A stretch of 64,000 nucleotides of DNA from JBKBIP01 sp046297495 (GTDB taxonomy: Bacteria; Planctomycetota; Planctomycetia; Gemmatales; Gemmataceae). The DNA is taken from contig JBKBIP010000028.1 of assembly GCA_046297495.1 (NCBI GenBank), forward strand, positions 16,442-80,441, read 5' to 3'. The notes under the pieces were generated by a model. That model saw only the letters and a program-made list of their open reading frames with translations. It was not told the origin of the DNA and did no database searches. Of the stretch, positions 26,813 to 36,141 are shown in pieces (position 1 is the stretch's first letter; every line of letters starts with the position of its first letter). The position numbers and the translations under genes are program-made.

Positions 26813-27700
26813 TTAGCCGAAGTGCCCGGAAACGTAATCGGCGGTGATCTGATTAGTGGGGTTTTGAAAGAGCTTTTCCGTCTTGCCGGTTTCGATTAGC
26901 TCCCCCAAATACATGAAGGCGGCGTAATCGGAAACCCGTCCGGCTTGTTGCATGTTATGGGTGACAATCAAGATGGTCACTTTTTCGCTGAGGGCGAAGA
27001 TCAAGTCTTCGATGCGGGCGGTAGCCACCGGGTCGAGCGCGGATGTTGGTTCATCAAACAGTAGGATTTCCGGGTCCGCCGCCAAGGCACGGGCGATACA
27101 CAGGCGCTGTTGCTGGCCGCCGGAGAGGGCGTAGGCGGAATGGGATAAGCGGTCCTTCACCTCGTCCCAGAGCGCGGCTCCGCGCAGCGCTTCCTCCACT
27201 TTGTCCCGAATGTCGGATCGTCGCCAGCCGCGCAACCGCAATCCGAAGGCCACGTTCTCATAGATGGACTTTGGAAACGGATTCGGCTTTTGAAACACCA
27301 TGCCGACGCGCATGCGCATCTCGATGGGATCGACTTCGGGGCCGATGATGTTGCGGCCGGTGGGCTGGAGCACGATCTTCCCCTCGTAACGGTTGTCGGG
27401 ATAGAGATCGTGCATGCGATTGAAGCAGCGCAATAGGGTCGATTTGCCGCATCCCGATGGGCCGATGATAGCCGTCACCATCTTGTCACGAAACTGCATG
27501 TTGATGTTCTTCAAGGCTTGACGGTTGCCATAGTAGAAATGGAGATTTTGCACATCCGCCTTGATGCTTTCATGCTCCGCGTGGCTGGGAGCCGAAGAAG
27601 CATGCGCGAGCGCATGGCGCTCGGCGAACGGCGCGTCCGGGCGCGGCGCGCTGCCAGCATCGGGAGCTTGGCCCTGACTCGGATCCGGTCGTTCGCTCAT
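26813..27700 (-). CDS. pstB: Phosphate ABC transporter ATP-binding protein
   Basis: The ATPase of the high-affinity phosphate importer PstSCAB, 295 residues. Walker A GPSGCGKST, the Q-loop region (GMVFQKPNPFP, a PstB hallmark), signature LSGGQQQRLCIARAL, Walker B ILLFDEPTSALDP and the switch His (VTHNM) are all intact. The first 45 residues are a proline- and alanine-rich extension not found in typical PstB. It is the last gene of the minus-strand pstS-pstC-pstA-pstB run and starts 16 bp after pstA. No phoU follows it. Confidence 0.97.
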   Translation of the reverse strand: MSERPDPSQGQAPDAGSAPRPDAPFAERHALAHASSAPSHAEHESIKADVQNLHFYYGNRQALKNINMQFRDKMVTAIIGPSGCGKSTLLRCFNRMHDLYPDNRYEGKIVLQPTGRNIIGPEVDPIEMRMRVGMVFQKPNPFPKSIYENVAFGLRLRGWRRSDIRDKVEEALRGAALWDEVKDRLSHSAYALSGGQQQRLCIARALAADPEILLFDEPTSALDPVATARIEDLIFALSEKVTILIVTHNMQQAGRVSDYAAFMYLGELIETGKTEKLFQNPTNQITADYVSGHFG

Positions 27701-27716
27701 CGGCGGCCTCTTTCTC

Positions 27717-28625
<909 letters not shown>

Positions 28626-28628
28626 GGG

Positions 28629-29606
28629 TCAATACACCTCCCGAAAGCGCCGGCGCATGACGTAACCCACGATGTTGAAAAAGAGCGTCATTAGAAAGAG
28701 CGTGGTCCCGACGGCGAAAATCGACTGATATTCGATGGACCCGTGCGGCAAATCCCCCAAGCTGACCTGCACGATGTAGGCGGTCATGGTGGCGGCGGGT
28801 TCCAGGGGATTCCAAGTGAGATTCGGTTGCATGCCGGCGGCGATGGCCACGATCATCGTTTCGCCAATCGCCCGCGAGATGGCCAGGATGTACGAGGCGA
28901 CAATGCCGGAGAAGGCCGCCGGCACGACCACCTTGACGGCGGTGATGATCTTATTGGCCCCCATCGCATAAGCACCTTCGCGCAGCAACATCGGCACCGA
29001 CCGCATGGCATCCTCGCTGAGCGAGCTGACATAGGGAATGATCATGATGCCCATGACCAGGCCAGCGGTCAACATCGTGAAAATGGGCAGTTCCATCGCG
29101 AAGAGTGCGAAGAAGCGTTGCAGCAGTGGCGCCACGAACATCAAGGCGAAGTAGCCATAGACCACCGTGGGCACCGCGCTCAGCAATTCCAGCATCGGTT
29201 TGACCATTTCACGCAGCATGACGGGGGCGAATTCGCTGAGGTAGATCGCCACGGTCGTGCCCAAGGGAACCGCCACCAGCAAGGCCACGCCCGTCGTCAC
29301 CAAAGTACCCGCCACCAACGGCATGATGCCATAACGCGGGTTGGCATAAATGGGCGTCCATTGCGTGTCGGTCAAGAAATCGATGATGGACACGTTCAGG
29401 AAAAAATCGAACGACTCATAAGCCAAAATGGCGACGATGCCCAAGGTGATGGCCACCGAGGAAAACGCCGCCGCCAACAGCCCAAACTCAATGCACCGCT
29501 CCCGAATCTTGAGCCACCTGGAAGTGGCTTTCTTCAACTGGGCGATACTCGGCGCGTCAATGCCGGACGGATGGTTCAACTCACTTGGGATACTGCTGCC
29601 ATTCAT
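28629..29606 (-). CDS. pstC: Phosphate ABC transporter permease
   Basis: About 325 residues, partner of PstA. ATG at 29606 (MNGSSIPSEL) is preferred because AGGA lies about 9 bp upstream; the frame is open 12 codons further to 29642. Hydrophobic helices, the loop segment EDAMRSVPMLLREGAYAMGANK and the SRAIGETMIVAIAAGMQPNLTWNP motif of PstC are present. The N-terminal 40 residues are soluble. It lies 93 bp after pstS. Confidence 0.96.
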   Translation of the reverse strand: MNGSSIPSELNHPSGIDAPSIAQLKKATSRWLKIRERCIEFGLLAAAFSSVAITLGIVAILAYESFDFFLNVSIIDFLTDTQWTPIYANPRYGIMPLVAGTLVTTGVALLVAVPLGTTVAIYLSEFAPVMLREMVKPMLELLSAVPTVVYGYFALMFVAPLLQRFFALFAMELPIFTMLTAGLVMGIMIIPYVSSLSEDAMRSVPMLLREGAYAMGANKIITAVKVVVPAAFSGIVASYILAISRAIGETMIVAIAAGMQPNLTWNPLEPAATMTAYIVQVSLGDLPHGSIEYQSIFAVGTTLFLMTLFFNIVGYVMRRRFREVY

Positions 29607-29699
29607 TGAGCATTCCTGAAAAACCATGAGGACAAGGAACACCAGAGGAAAGGCTCAGCCGGATTCCTTTCCGCGTTGCCGTTTGGACTTCGAGCAGGG

Positions 29700-30713
29700 T
29701 CACGACTTTGGTGTCCGCTTCAGGATGTCTTCGATCGGCAGGCCCACTTCCGGCTCGCCGCCAAAGCCGGTCCCAGTTTGCATCTTTTGAAAGCGTTCGA
29801 GAGCCATTTCATAAGCCTTGGGCGGCAACGGCATGTATTTCACTTCCTGGGCCAGCTGCGCCCCATTTTTCAGATAGAATTCCACGAATTCCTTGACTTC
29901 CGGCCGTTCCGCCGACTGCTTGTTGACATAAATAAACAGCGGCCGCGAGAGCGGATTATAGGTCCCATTCAAGACCGTTTCCAGGCTAGGCATGACGGGT
30001 TCTTGCACTTTGTTTTTGCTCCACTGAATGGGAACGGCTTTCAAGCGCTCTTGATGCGGCAAGTAATAGGCAAAACCGAAATACCCCAACGCATAGCGGT
30101 CTCCCACGACTCCTTGCACCAATACGTTGTCATCCTCGCTGCCGGTAAAGTCGCCGCGACTGGATTTGGCTTTGCCGATCACGGCTTCGGTGAAGTAATC
30201 AAAGGTGCCCGAATCCGCGCCGGGGCCATACAGGTTGATTTTTTCGTTCGGCCATTCGGGACGAATTTGGTTCCAATGCGTGATCTTACCCTGGGCTTCC
30301 GGTTCCCAGATTTTCTTCAGCTCCTCCACCGTGAGGTAATCGACCCAATCATTCTTGGGATTGACGGCCACGGTCAGGGCGTCGAAACACACCGGCAATT
30401 CCACGTATTCGATGCCATTCTTCCTGGCTTCCTCCATCTCCGATTTCAAGATGGGGCGGGAGGCGTCGGAGATGTCGGTTTCCCCACGCGTGAATTTCTT
30501 GAATCCGCCACCAGTGCCGGAGATGCCCACGGTGACTTTGATTTGATTATGTTTGAGTTTTTGGAACTCTTCGGCCACGGCTTCCGTCACCGGATACACC
30601 GTGCTGGAGCCGTCGATCTTGATCATGGTAGGCTGTTTCCGGCCACAACCGCTACTGCTCGTGATGGTCGTGAGGATGAGGATGGCCGTTGCCATCCAGC
30701 GTTTGGCGTTCAT
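29700..30713 (-). CDS. pstS: Phosphate ABC transporter substrate-binding protein (lipoprotein)
   Basis: Periplasmic phosphate receptor of 337 residues. The signal sequence ends SSSGCG with Cys23 as the likely lipidation site. The phosphate-binding signature IDGSSTVYPVTEAVAEEF is near the mature N-terminus, and the second phosphate-contact region SGTFDYFTEAV is in the middle. Members of this class bind phosphate between two lobes and deliver it to PstCA. GGGAG lies 7 bp before the ATG. A repeated TTCATC array 150-170 bp upstream could be a PhoB/PhoP site. Confidence 0.95.
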   Translation of the reverse strand: MNAKRWMATAILILTTITSSSGCGRKQPTMIKIDGSSTVYPVTEAVAEEFQKLKHNQIKVTVGISGTGGGFKKFTRGETDISDASRPILKSEMEEARKNGIEYVELPVCFDALTVAVNPKNDWVDYLTVEELKKIWEPEAQGKITHWNQIRPEWPNEKINLYGPGADSGTFDYFTEAVIGKAKSSRGDFTGSEDDNVLVQGVVGDRYALGYFGFAYYLPHQERLKAVPIQWSKNKVQEPVMPSLETVLNGTYNPLSRPLFIYVNKQSAERPEVKEFVEFYLKNGAQLAQEVKYMPLPPKAYEMALERFQKMQTGTGFGGEPEVGLPIEDILKRTPKS

Positions 30714-31088
30714 GACTATTCTCCCAAAGAAGGTGGGACTCTTCGCTTAGCAAACCTTGGCTATCTTATCAAGTCGCATTTGCAAAATGTTAAAGCGATG
30801 CGAATTCAATGTGAAGAATGCCCATGATTGATTTATGAAAGGACCATGCGGAAATGAGAAGAATTTGATGAAGAAACGATGAAGATGGTTCAAACCTGCT
30901 TCGTTTCCCTGATTCGGAGCCGGTCTTCCCCGTTGCCCTCCCTCTGGCGGAAGGGGGGAAGATAAATACGTTGGCGAAAGTAGGTTCCCTCAATATGATG
31001 CGGCACGGGGGGGACGCGCGACGGTGGGCCAAGAAGCCAGCGAAAGGCCGACGTGGTCGAGGTCCGATTCATCCAAGGAGATCGTATC
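30714..31088. other. Divergent promoter region between pstS and the deoxyhypusine-synthase-like gene
   Basis: No gene seen. On the minus strand the motif TTCATC occurs twice with an 11-bp period (listed separately). On the plus strand a ribosome site AAGGAG at about 31075 serves the downstream GTG. Confidence 0.6.
30856..30883 (-). promoter_or_regulatory. Possible Pho box upstream of pstS
   Basis: Read on the minus strand, TTCATC occurs at 30883-30878 and 30872-30867 with 11-bp spacing, and a third, degenerate unit (CTTCTC) continues the spacing. Pho boxes are direct repeats with this period, and pst operons are classic Pho targets. Match quality is modest. Confidence 0.35.
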
Positions 31089-32204
31089 GTGACATGCGAT
31101 AAACCTGACCATGACTACCTGCGTCAAATCAGCCACAAACGCATCGACCCGCCGGCGCTGACGAAGGACATGGCGGTGCCGCGGTTGATCGACGAAATCT
31201 TTCTGTCCTACAACGCTGGCCGTTTGCGTGAGGCGTGTCAACTATTCGCCACTAAGATGTTGGCCGATGAGGTGCAAGTCGGCCTGTCCCTGAGCGGCGC
31301 GCTGACGCCGGCGGGGTTGGGGGCGTCGTGTTTAGTGCCGCTCATCGAGGCCGGCTTCATCGATTGGATCGTCAGCACCGGGGCCAATCTCTATCACGAC
31401 ACCCACTTCGCCCTGGGGATGGACATGCACCAGTCCCGACCCGGCCTGGATGACCTGCGGCTCCGCGAACATTCGGTCATCCGCATTTATGATATTGTCT
31501 TCGCTTATGAGAATTTACTGGGCACGGATCGATTTTATCGGACATTGTGTCGGGGGGCGGAGTTTCAACAGACTTTCGGCACGGCGGAATTTCACTACTT
31601 GGTCGGCAAGTATCTGGCCGCCCGCGAGGAACAGACCGGCCGCCGGGGGCGTAGCTTTGTGGCGGCGGCGTATCGCTGTGGCGTGCCGATTTTCACCTCG
31701 TCGCCGGGGGACAGCTCCATCGGCATGAACCTGGCCGCCTTGCAGCTCGAAGGGGCGGTGTTGCGTATCGATCCGCTGCGCGATGTCAACCAATCGGCGG
31801 CGTTGGTCTGGGATGTCAAAAAACGCGGACGTAGCGCCGTCTTGATTGTCGGTGGCGGCTCTCCCAAGAATTTCATGTTGCAAACCGAACCGCAGATTCA
31901 GGAAGTGCTCGGCCTGGAAGAGTCCGGCCACGATTATTTCTTGCAAATCACCGACGCCCGCCCCGACACCGGCGGTCTGAGCGGCGCCACCCCGCAAGAA
32001 GCCATGACCTGGGGCAAAGTCGATCCCCACCAGCTGCCGGACACGGTGACCTGTTATGTCGATTCGACCATCGCGCTGCCGTTGCTCACCGCTTACGCCC
32101 TGGCCACCCACTCGCCACGCTTCCCGCGCCGCCTCATGGACCGCTTGCCAGAATTGACTGAGCAATTGCAAAGGGAGTACACACAACGAGCGCGGCAAGA
32201 ATGA
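31089..32204 (+). CDS. Deoxyhypusine-synthase-family protein
   Basis: A 371-residue homologue of deoxyhypusine synthase, starting at GTG 31089 behind AAGGAG. Family landmarks: the NAD-binding LSLSGALTPAGLG segment, the STGANLYHD motif, TSSPGDSSIGMN, and the ARPDTGGLSGATPQEAMTWGK segment in which Lys310 corresponds to the lysine that forms the enzyme-aminobutyl intermediate in eukaryotic enzymes. Bacteria lack eIF5A, so the acceptor is probably another amine (homospermidine-type chemistry) or an unknown protein. It is a single gene; a terminator-like repeat follows the stop by 11 bp. Confidence 0.87.
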   Translation: MTCDKPDHDYLRQISHKRIDPPALTKDMAVPRLIDEIFLSYNAGRLREACQLFATKMLADEVQVGLSLSGALTPAGLGASCLVPLIEAGFIDWIVSTGANLYHDTHFALGMDMHQSRPGLDDLRLREHSVIRIYDIVFAYENLLGTDRFYRTLCRGAEFQQTFGTAEFHYLVGKYLAAREEQTGRRGRSFVAAAYRCGVPIFTSSPGDSSIGMNLAALQLEGAVLRIDPLRDVNQSAALVWDVKKRGRSAVLIVGGGSPKNFMLQTEPQIQEVLGLEESGHDYFLQITDARPDTGGLSGATPQEAMTWGKVDPHQLPDTVTCYVDSTIALPLLTAYALATHSPRFPRRLMDRLPELTEQLQREYTQRARQE

Positions 32205-32348
32205 TGTCCTCTTTAGCGGGCGAGCCGCCGGCGAGCCAACTGGCGGCTCGCTCCCATTTTTTCTTCCACTTCCTGGGCTTGGCTATCCGAAAATGAGTAA
32301 AGAGCCTCCATCGCCAATTCTGGACAAAACTAGAGAAATGAGTAAAGA
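32205..32348. other. Intergenic with terminator-like repeat
   Basis: Holds the family B hairpin at 32216-32266 and then AT-rich sequence leading to the cysE promoter candidate. No gene seen. Confidence 0.5.
32216..32266 (+). terminator. Family B hairpin with T-tract after the deoxyhypusine-synthase-like gene
   Basis: CGAGCCGCC (32221-32229) pairs with GGCGGCTCG (32242-32250), followed by CTCCCATTTTTTCTT. This is the one family B copy with a clear T-tract, so it should work as an intrinsic terminator. The left arm continues the TTTAGCGGGCGAGCC sequence shared with 1853. Confidence 0.75.
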
Positions 32349-32602
32349 TATAATGAAGGCAGGGATTTTGTGCCCTGCGGGAACGTTTCTCTCCCCTGCC
32401 GCGAGGTGTCTGGTGTTCGTGGCGTTTCAACTCCGACGCGGTTGTGATTGGTGCATCTGTCCACCGGCGGTCGCTGGGTAGTGACGAGGTTCGGCGTCTG
32501 ACGGCGCCTCCCCAGCGGTCGCCGCGAGCCAGTACCGAAACATTCACGCCATTCGAGTCATTGCGGGCGATATACCCATCGCACCGAGAAGGAGTTGAAA
32601 TC
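32349..32602 (+). promoter_or_regulatory. Long structured leader of cysE
   Basis: TATAAT at 32349-32354 is a good -10 (no clean -35), which gives a leader of about 240 nt. Two hairpins are visible: GCAGGG/CCCTGC near 32363-32382, and a strong imperfect stem whose arms GGCGGTCGCTGGG and CCCAGCGGTCGCC bracket about 32466-32523. AAGGAG then precedes the ATG. It matches no riboswitch class I know. Confidence 0.4.
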
Positions 32603-33538
32603 ATGGCTACTGACATTCGTTTGAAGGAAGCCCTGCCAGAAATCACCGAAGCCCTGGTCGCCACCTATACCGAGTGCAGCCGGATCAACCATCTGGGACA
32701 CAAACCACTCCCCAGCCGCGAAAGCATCGTCGATGTTCTGGCCGATCTGTTCGAGGTCCTCTATCCCGGCTTCGCCCGGCGGCAGAATCTGCACATTGGC
32801 AATGTCGAATATCACGTCGGCGACTTGATCGACGGCTTGCACGACAAGCTCACCCAACAGGTGATGCGGGCGCTGCTGCATGAATATGGGCGGGACAACC
32901 CTGCTATCGATTACGAGTCCATCGCGCAGCAAAAGACGGTTGATTTTTTGCGCCGTTTGCCGGCCCTGCGCCACGTTCTGGAAAAAGACGTGGCGGCGGC
33001 CTACGTCGGCGATCCCGCCGCCAAGAGCACGCATGAAATCGTTTTTTGCTATCCCGGCCTGGAAGCGGTGACGGTGTATCGACTGGCGCATGAGCTGGTA
33101 TTGCTCGACGTGCCGCTCATCCCGCGCATCATGACCGAATACGCCCACTCCAAGACCGGCATTGACATCCATCCGGGAGCAACGATTGGCCCCAGTTTCT
33201 TCATTGATCATGGCACCGGCGTGGTCATTGGCGAAACTTGCGTCATCGGCGAGAATGTGAAACTCTATCAAGGTGTCACATTAGGGGCGCTCAGTTTCCC
33301 GCGCGACGAGACCGGCAACATCATTCGCGGCAAGAAACGCCATCCCACGCTGGAAAACGACGTGGTCGTTTATGCTAGCGCCACCATCTTGGGCGGCGAC
33401 ACCATCATCGGCCATCACTCGGTCATTGGTTCAAGCGTCTGGTTGACGCACGGCGTCGAGCCATATACGGTGGTATCGCTGGAGAAGCCGTCGCTGCGCA
33501 TCAAGAAGCCCGACGCCCAAGCGAGCAAGGCGAGTTAA
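32603..33538 (+). CDS. cysE: Serine O-acetyltransferase
   Basis: Acetylates L-serine with acetyl-CoA to O-acetylserine, the committed step to cysteine. The 311-residue product begins at ATG 32603 behind AAGGAG; 53 upstream in-frame codons are discounted. The first 170 residues are the helical N-terminal domain, longer than in E. coli CysE, and the C-terminal half is a left-handed parallel beta-helix of hexapeptide repeats (DIHPGATIGPSFFIDHG, GVVIGETCVIGENV, LYQGVTLGALSF) with the catalytic His-Gly-Thr-Gly loop (IDHGTGVVIG). The epsC-type long N-terminus is usual in several phyla. No cysK is adjacent. Confidence 0.94.
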   Translation: MATDIRLKEALPEITEALVATYTECSRINHLGHKPLPSRESIVDVLADLFEVLYPGFARRQNLHIGNVEYHVGDLIDGLHDKLTQQVMRALLHEYGRDNPAIDYESIAQQKTVDFLRRLPALRHVLEKDVAAAYVGDPAAKSTHEIVFCYPGLEAVTVYRLAHELVLLDVPLIPRIMTEYAHSKTGIDIHPGATIGPSFFIDHGTGVVIGETCVIGENVKLYQGVTLGALSFPRDETGNIIRGKKRHPTLENDVVVYASATILGGDTIIGHHSVIGSSVWLTHGVEPYTVVSLEKPSLRIKKPDAQASKAS

Positions 33539-33762
33539 AAAATGCCGATCCATCAATTCCCGATGGCGTCGCGCGGTGATTCGTCGTTTGCAAAGGCACT
33601 AATGCCCCTGGCTATGAATTGTCCCCTCTTGGGGGGCTGAGCGGACACATCCGATCGAGCATCCAAGGAGTTTGGCTACCCATGTGGACATTTCGAGCAG
33701 GTGTTTTCCCGCCCTCGTGTTGGTGCCTATAGATGGTCCTAATTCTCGAGAGCGCCGCCCGG

Positions 33763-34737
33763 TCATAAGGTATGGACGCACGCCAGCAATTGCTCATGGG
33801 TCAACGGCTGATTGGCGGGAAAGAGACAATATCCCGCTGGCCAACCCATGCTGTCCAGGATTAGTTGACGGTCGTTGGGGACGGAAAAGCCGTCGTCACA
33901 AGGGATATGGCCGGTGATGAGCAAGTCCGCGTCCACCTGGCGCAGAAATTGGGCGGCGGTTTCCGGTCGGGTGTCACGGCCCCAGACCAAGGCATGTAGG
34001 ATCCCCCCCGTGCGCCACACATAGTCGGCCACGATGTCCCGTTCGAGCAGGGTCAGCTGAAATTCGGGCAAGCGCGACTCGGACGGCAAACTATGACTCA
34101 AAAAGACCCGATTGGGAGTGCGAATGGCCAAAGGTAGAACGGCAAAGAGTTCCAGATAGGCGTTATATACTTCCGCGGCGCGTCCCTGATAGGCGCGCCC
34201 GACTCCTTCTCGAAACAACAGATTCAAATCCTGACCAGTCGCGATTTCAGGGGCGAACGACCGCGATAGGGAGAAAAACCGCTGCCACATAGTCTGCCAA
34301 TGCAACGGTTTCGGAGTATGATTCGGGTTCTTCCCGGAGTTGCTCCAGGAGCTTTTCGTGATCGGCTGCCCCGTCCATTGAGCCAATTCGTGATTGCCGA
34401 GCAGCATGTGAACTTGCCGGGGATAACGATTCTTGATCTCCGCCAGATAATCCAACAGCTGGTGCGATTGTTCTCCCCCTTCGGGATACAGAAAAGGGCC
34501 ATGCACCAGTTCTTGGACAATAAGATGACGGTTCGGATGGGTGGCCAAGTCGGCGTGTTCCACCAGCGCTTGGAAATTGTGCAAGTTGCCGTGCATATCG
34601 CCGCCGACCAAGACCTCGTCGGCTTGCTCCAGCCGCACGAAGCGTCCGCGCCGGCCCGGCGTGTTTTGAAACGCCCGAATGGCGCGACGCAGCGTCCGCA
34701 AGAGATCATCCGGCTCCACCATGATTGCCAATCCCAT
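33763..34737 (-). CDS. Calcineurin-like metallophosphoesterase
   Basis: A 324-residue protein with metallophosphoesterase ligand motifs GGDMHGN (residues about 45-51) and LLGNHELAQW (about 112-121), plus later His ligands in FLSHSLPS and ITGHIPCDDGF. The active site therefore seems complete for two metals. There is no signal peptide or membrane segment, so it is cytoplasmic. The substrate (nucleotide, phosphoprotein or RNA end) cannot be inferred. ATG at 34737 has no clear ribosome site; ATG at 34722 is an alternative. It lies downstream of the TPR gene on the same strand. Confidence 0.85.
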   Translation of the reverse strand: MGLAIMVEPDDLLRTLRRAIRAFQNTPGRRGRFVRLEQADEVLVGGDMHGNLHNFQALVEHADLATHPNRHLIVQELVHGPFLYPEGGEQSHQLLDYLAEIKNRYPRQVHMLLGNHELAQWTGQPITKSSWSNSGKNPNHTPKPLHWQTMWQRFFSLSRSFAPEIATGQDLNLLFREGVGRAYQGRAAEVYNAYLELFAVLPLAIRTPNRVFLSHSLPSESRLPEFQLTLLERDIVADYVWRTGGILHALVWGRDTRPETAAQFLRQVDADLLITGHIPCDDGFSVPNDRQLILDSMGWPAGYCLFPANQPLTHEQLLACVHTL

Positions 34738-34870
34738 CCGATGAATGTTTCAGGGGATATCCATCATCGCTGGACGGTTTCGTCGCTTCATGGCGACACG
34801 CGCGAACCAAAGCAGCCATTGCCCGTTGAGGATGGAAAAATACCAGTTGATTGGGGGCGCGGTGACTACC

Positions 34871-35779
34871 TTATCCCGCCGACCGTGCCTGCTGTTCGTC
34901 GCGCGCGGCGCTGGCGTGATCGCCCAACGCCCGATGCGCCTGGGCGCGCCCCTGATACGCCTCCCTCAGGCTCGGATCGAGGCGCAACGCGGTGGTGAAC
35001 TGCGCAACCGCTTCCGAGAAGTGGCGTTGTTCCAAGTACACTCGGCCACAAGCGGCGTAAAAGCGCGCGTCCTGATCGTCCAGCCGCAAGGCCTCTTGAA
35101 AATTGGCCAGTGCTTGACTGAGCAAACCCTGATCAAGGTAGGTCAAGCCGCGTTTGTGATAGGCGAGCGGCGACTGGGGATCGAGACGAATGGCGTGGTT
35201 GAAGTTGGCATAGGCTTTGTCGTAGTCCTGTTTTTGCGCGTAGGTCCAACCTCGATTGATGTAGGCCAGCACATTCCGGGGATCGAGGCGGATAGCCTGG
35301 TCGTAATCGGTGATGGCGGCGTCGTAAGCCTTCTTCTTGGCTTGCGCCCAACCCCGATTGACATAGGCTAGGGATAGCTTGGGATCGAGGCGGATGGCCT
35401 GGTCGTAATCGGCGATGGCGGCGTCGTAGTTCCCCTGCTTGCCGAACACCCAGCCGCGGTTGACGTAGGCCAACGGCAGCTCCGGATTCAGGTGCAGTAC
35501 CTGGTTGAAATTGGCGATGGCTTGCTCGTACAAGCCGGAAGCAGCGGCCCGCATGGCTTGTTCGAGCAAGGTGGCAATGCGTTTTTGCACTGCCTCATCG
35601 GATTCCAACCCATTCATGTAGGCTGATTCTTGATCCATGTCCTGTTCTTGCCAATCGCGCAAGGAAAGGCGCGGGCTGGAATCTTGGCGATTCCAGGGAG
35701 TAGCTTTCGAGAAGTCGATATTCGCGTCCCCCTCTTTTTCCGAAAACAACCAATCATGAACATATTTCCATATACTCAT
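34871..35779 (-). CDS. Tetratricopeptide-repeat protein
   Basis: A 302-residue protein starting at ATG 35779 (MSIWKYVHDWLF); 17 upstream in-frame codons are discounted. From about residue 80 it carries six or seven 34-residue TPRs with repeated DYDQAIRLDPKLSLAYVNRGW-type units; the central repeats are nearly identical (AYDAAITDYDQAI and so on), which suggests recent duplication. The first 75 residues contain an acidic linker. No signal peptide is seen. It probably acts as a protein-interaction scaffold; the partner is unknown. Confidence 0.9.
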   Translation of the reverse strand: MSIWKYVHDWLFSEKEGDANIDFSKATPWNRQDSSPRLSLRDWQEQDMDQESAYMNGLESDEAVQKRIATLLEQAMRAAASGLYEQAIANFNQVLHLNPELPLAYVNRGWVFGKQGNYDAAIADYDQAIRLDPKLSLAYVNRGWAQAKKKAYDAAITDYDQAIRLDPRNVLAYINRGWTYAQKQDYDKAYANFNHAIRLDPQSPLAYHKRGLTYLDQGLLSQALANFQEALRLDDQDARFYAACGRVYLEQRHFSEAVAQFTTALRLDPSLREAYQGRAQAHRALGDHASAARDEQQARSAG

Positions 35780-36068
35780 GCGATCAACCCTCGTTATGGA
35801 GACGACTCTAGTTTTGGGAGAAAGGAACACGGCGATCGCGCGTGGCTCATCAAGGTGAGACGAGCACCCCTTGTCGATATGACTTTTAGCACTTCAGCAC
35901 CGCGGACGAAGCGATGAGCCGCCTATCAGGTACAGCTATCATCAGACGCGGGGAAATGCAATCAAAAAGCGGCGCGGCCTGAGCATGGGGTTCTACTGTT
36001 CCAGTAATCGTGGATAGATGTAAATGGCAACAAGAAGAGCAAATCAACGTGCCGTATTCGTGATGGAG
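35780..36068. other. Intergenic, no gene seen
   Basis: Lies between the TPR gene and the baeRF gene, both on the minus strand. Nothing gene-like is seen; the family A hairpin sits at the baeRF end. Confidence 0.5.
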
Positions 36069-36104
36069 CGTTTCGCGTGGAGGTTCCTCTCTCCACGCGA
36101 AACG
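36069..36104. repeat. Perfect hairpin related to family A
   Basis: CGTTTCGCGTGGAG (36069-36082) pairs perfectly over 14 bp with CTCCACGCGAAACG (36091-36104) around an 8-nt loop. The right arm contains the CGCGAAACGA core. It lies 38 bp beyond the baeRF stop (minus strand), with no T-tract. Confidence 0.8.
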
Positions 36105-36141
36105 ACTATCCCTGTCCGTTTACTGCCGATGTCACGTCACA

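Noticed and set aside
34871..35779. Possible CRISPR-like regularity in repeated DNA
   Set aside because: The periodicity is that of TPR codons (about 102 bp) in a coding frame; there are no short identical repeats with unique spacers.
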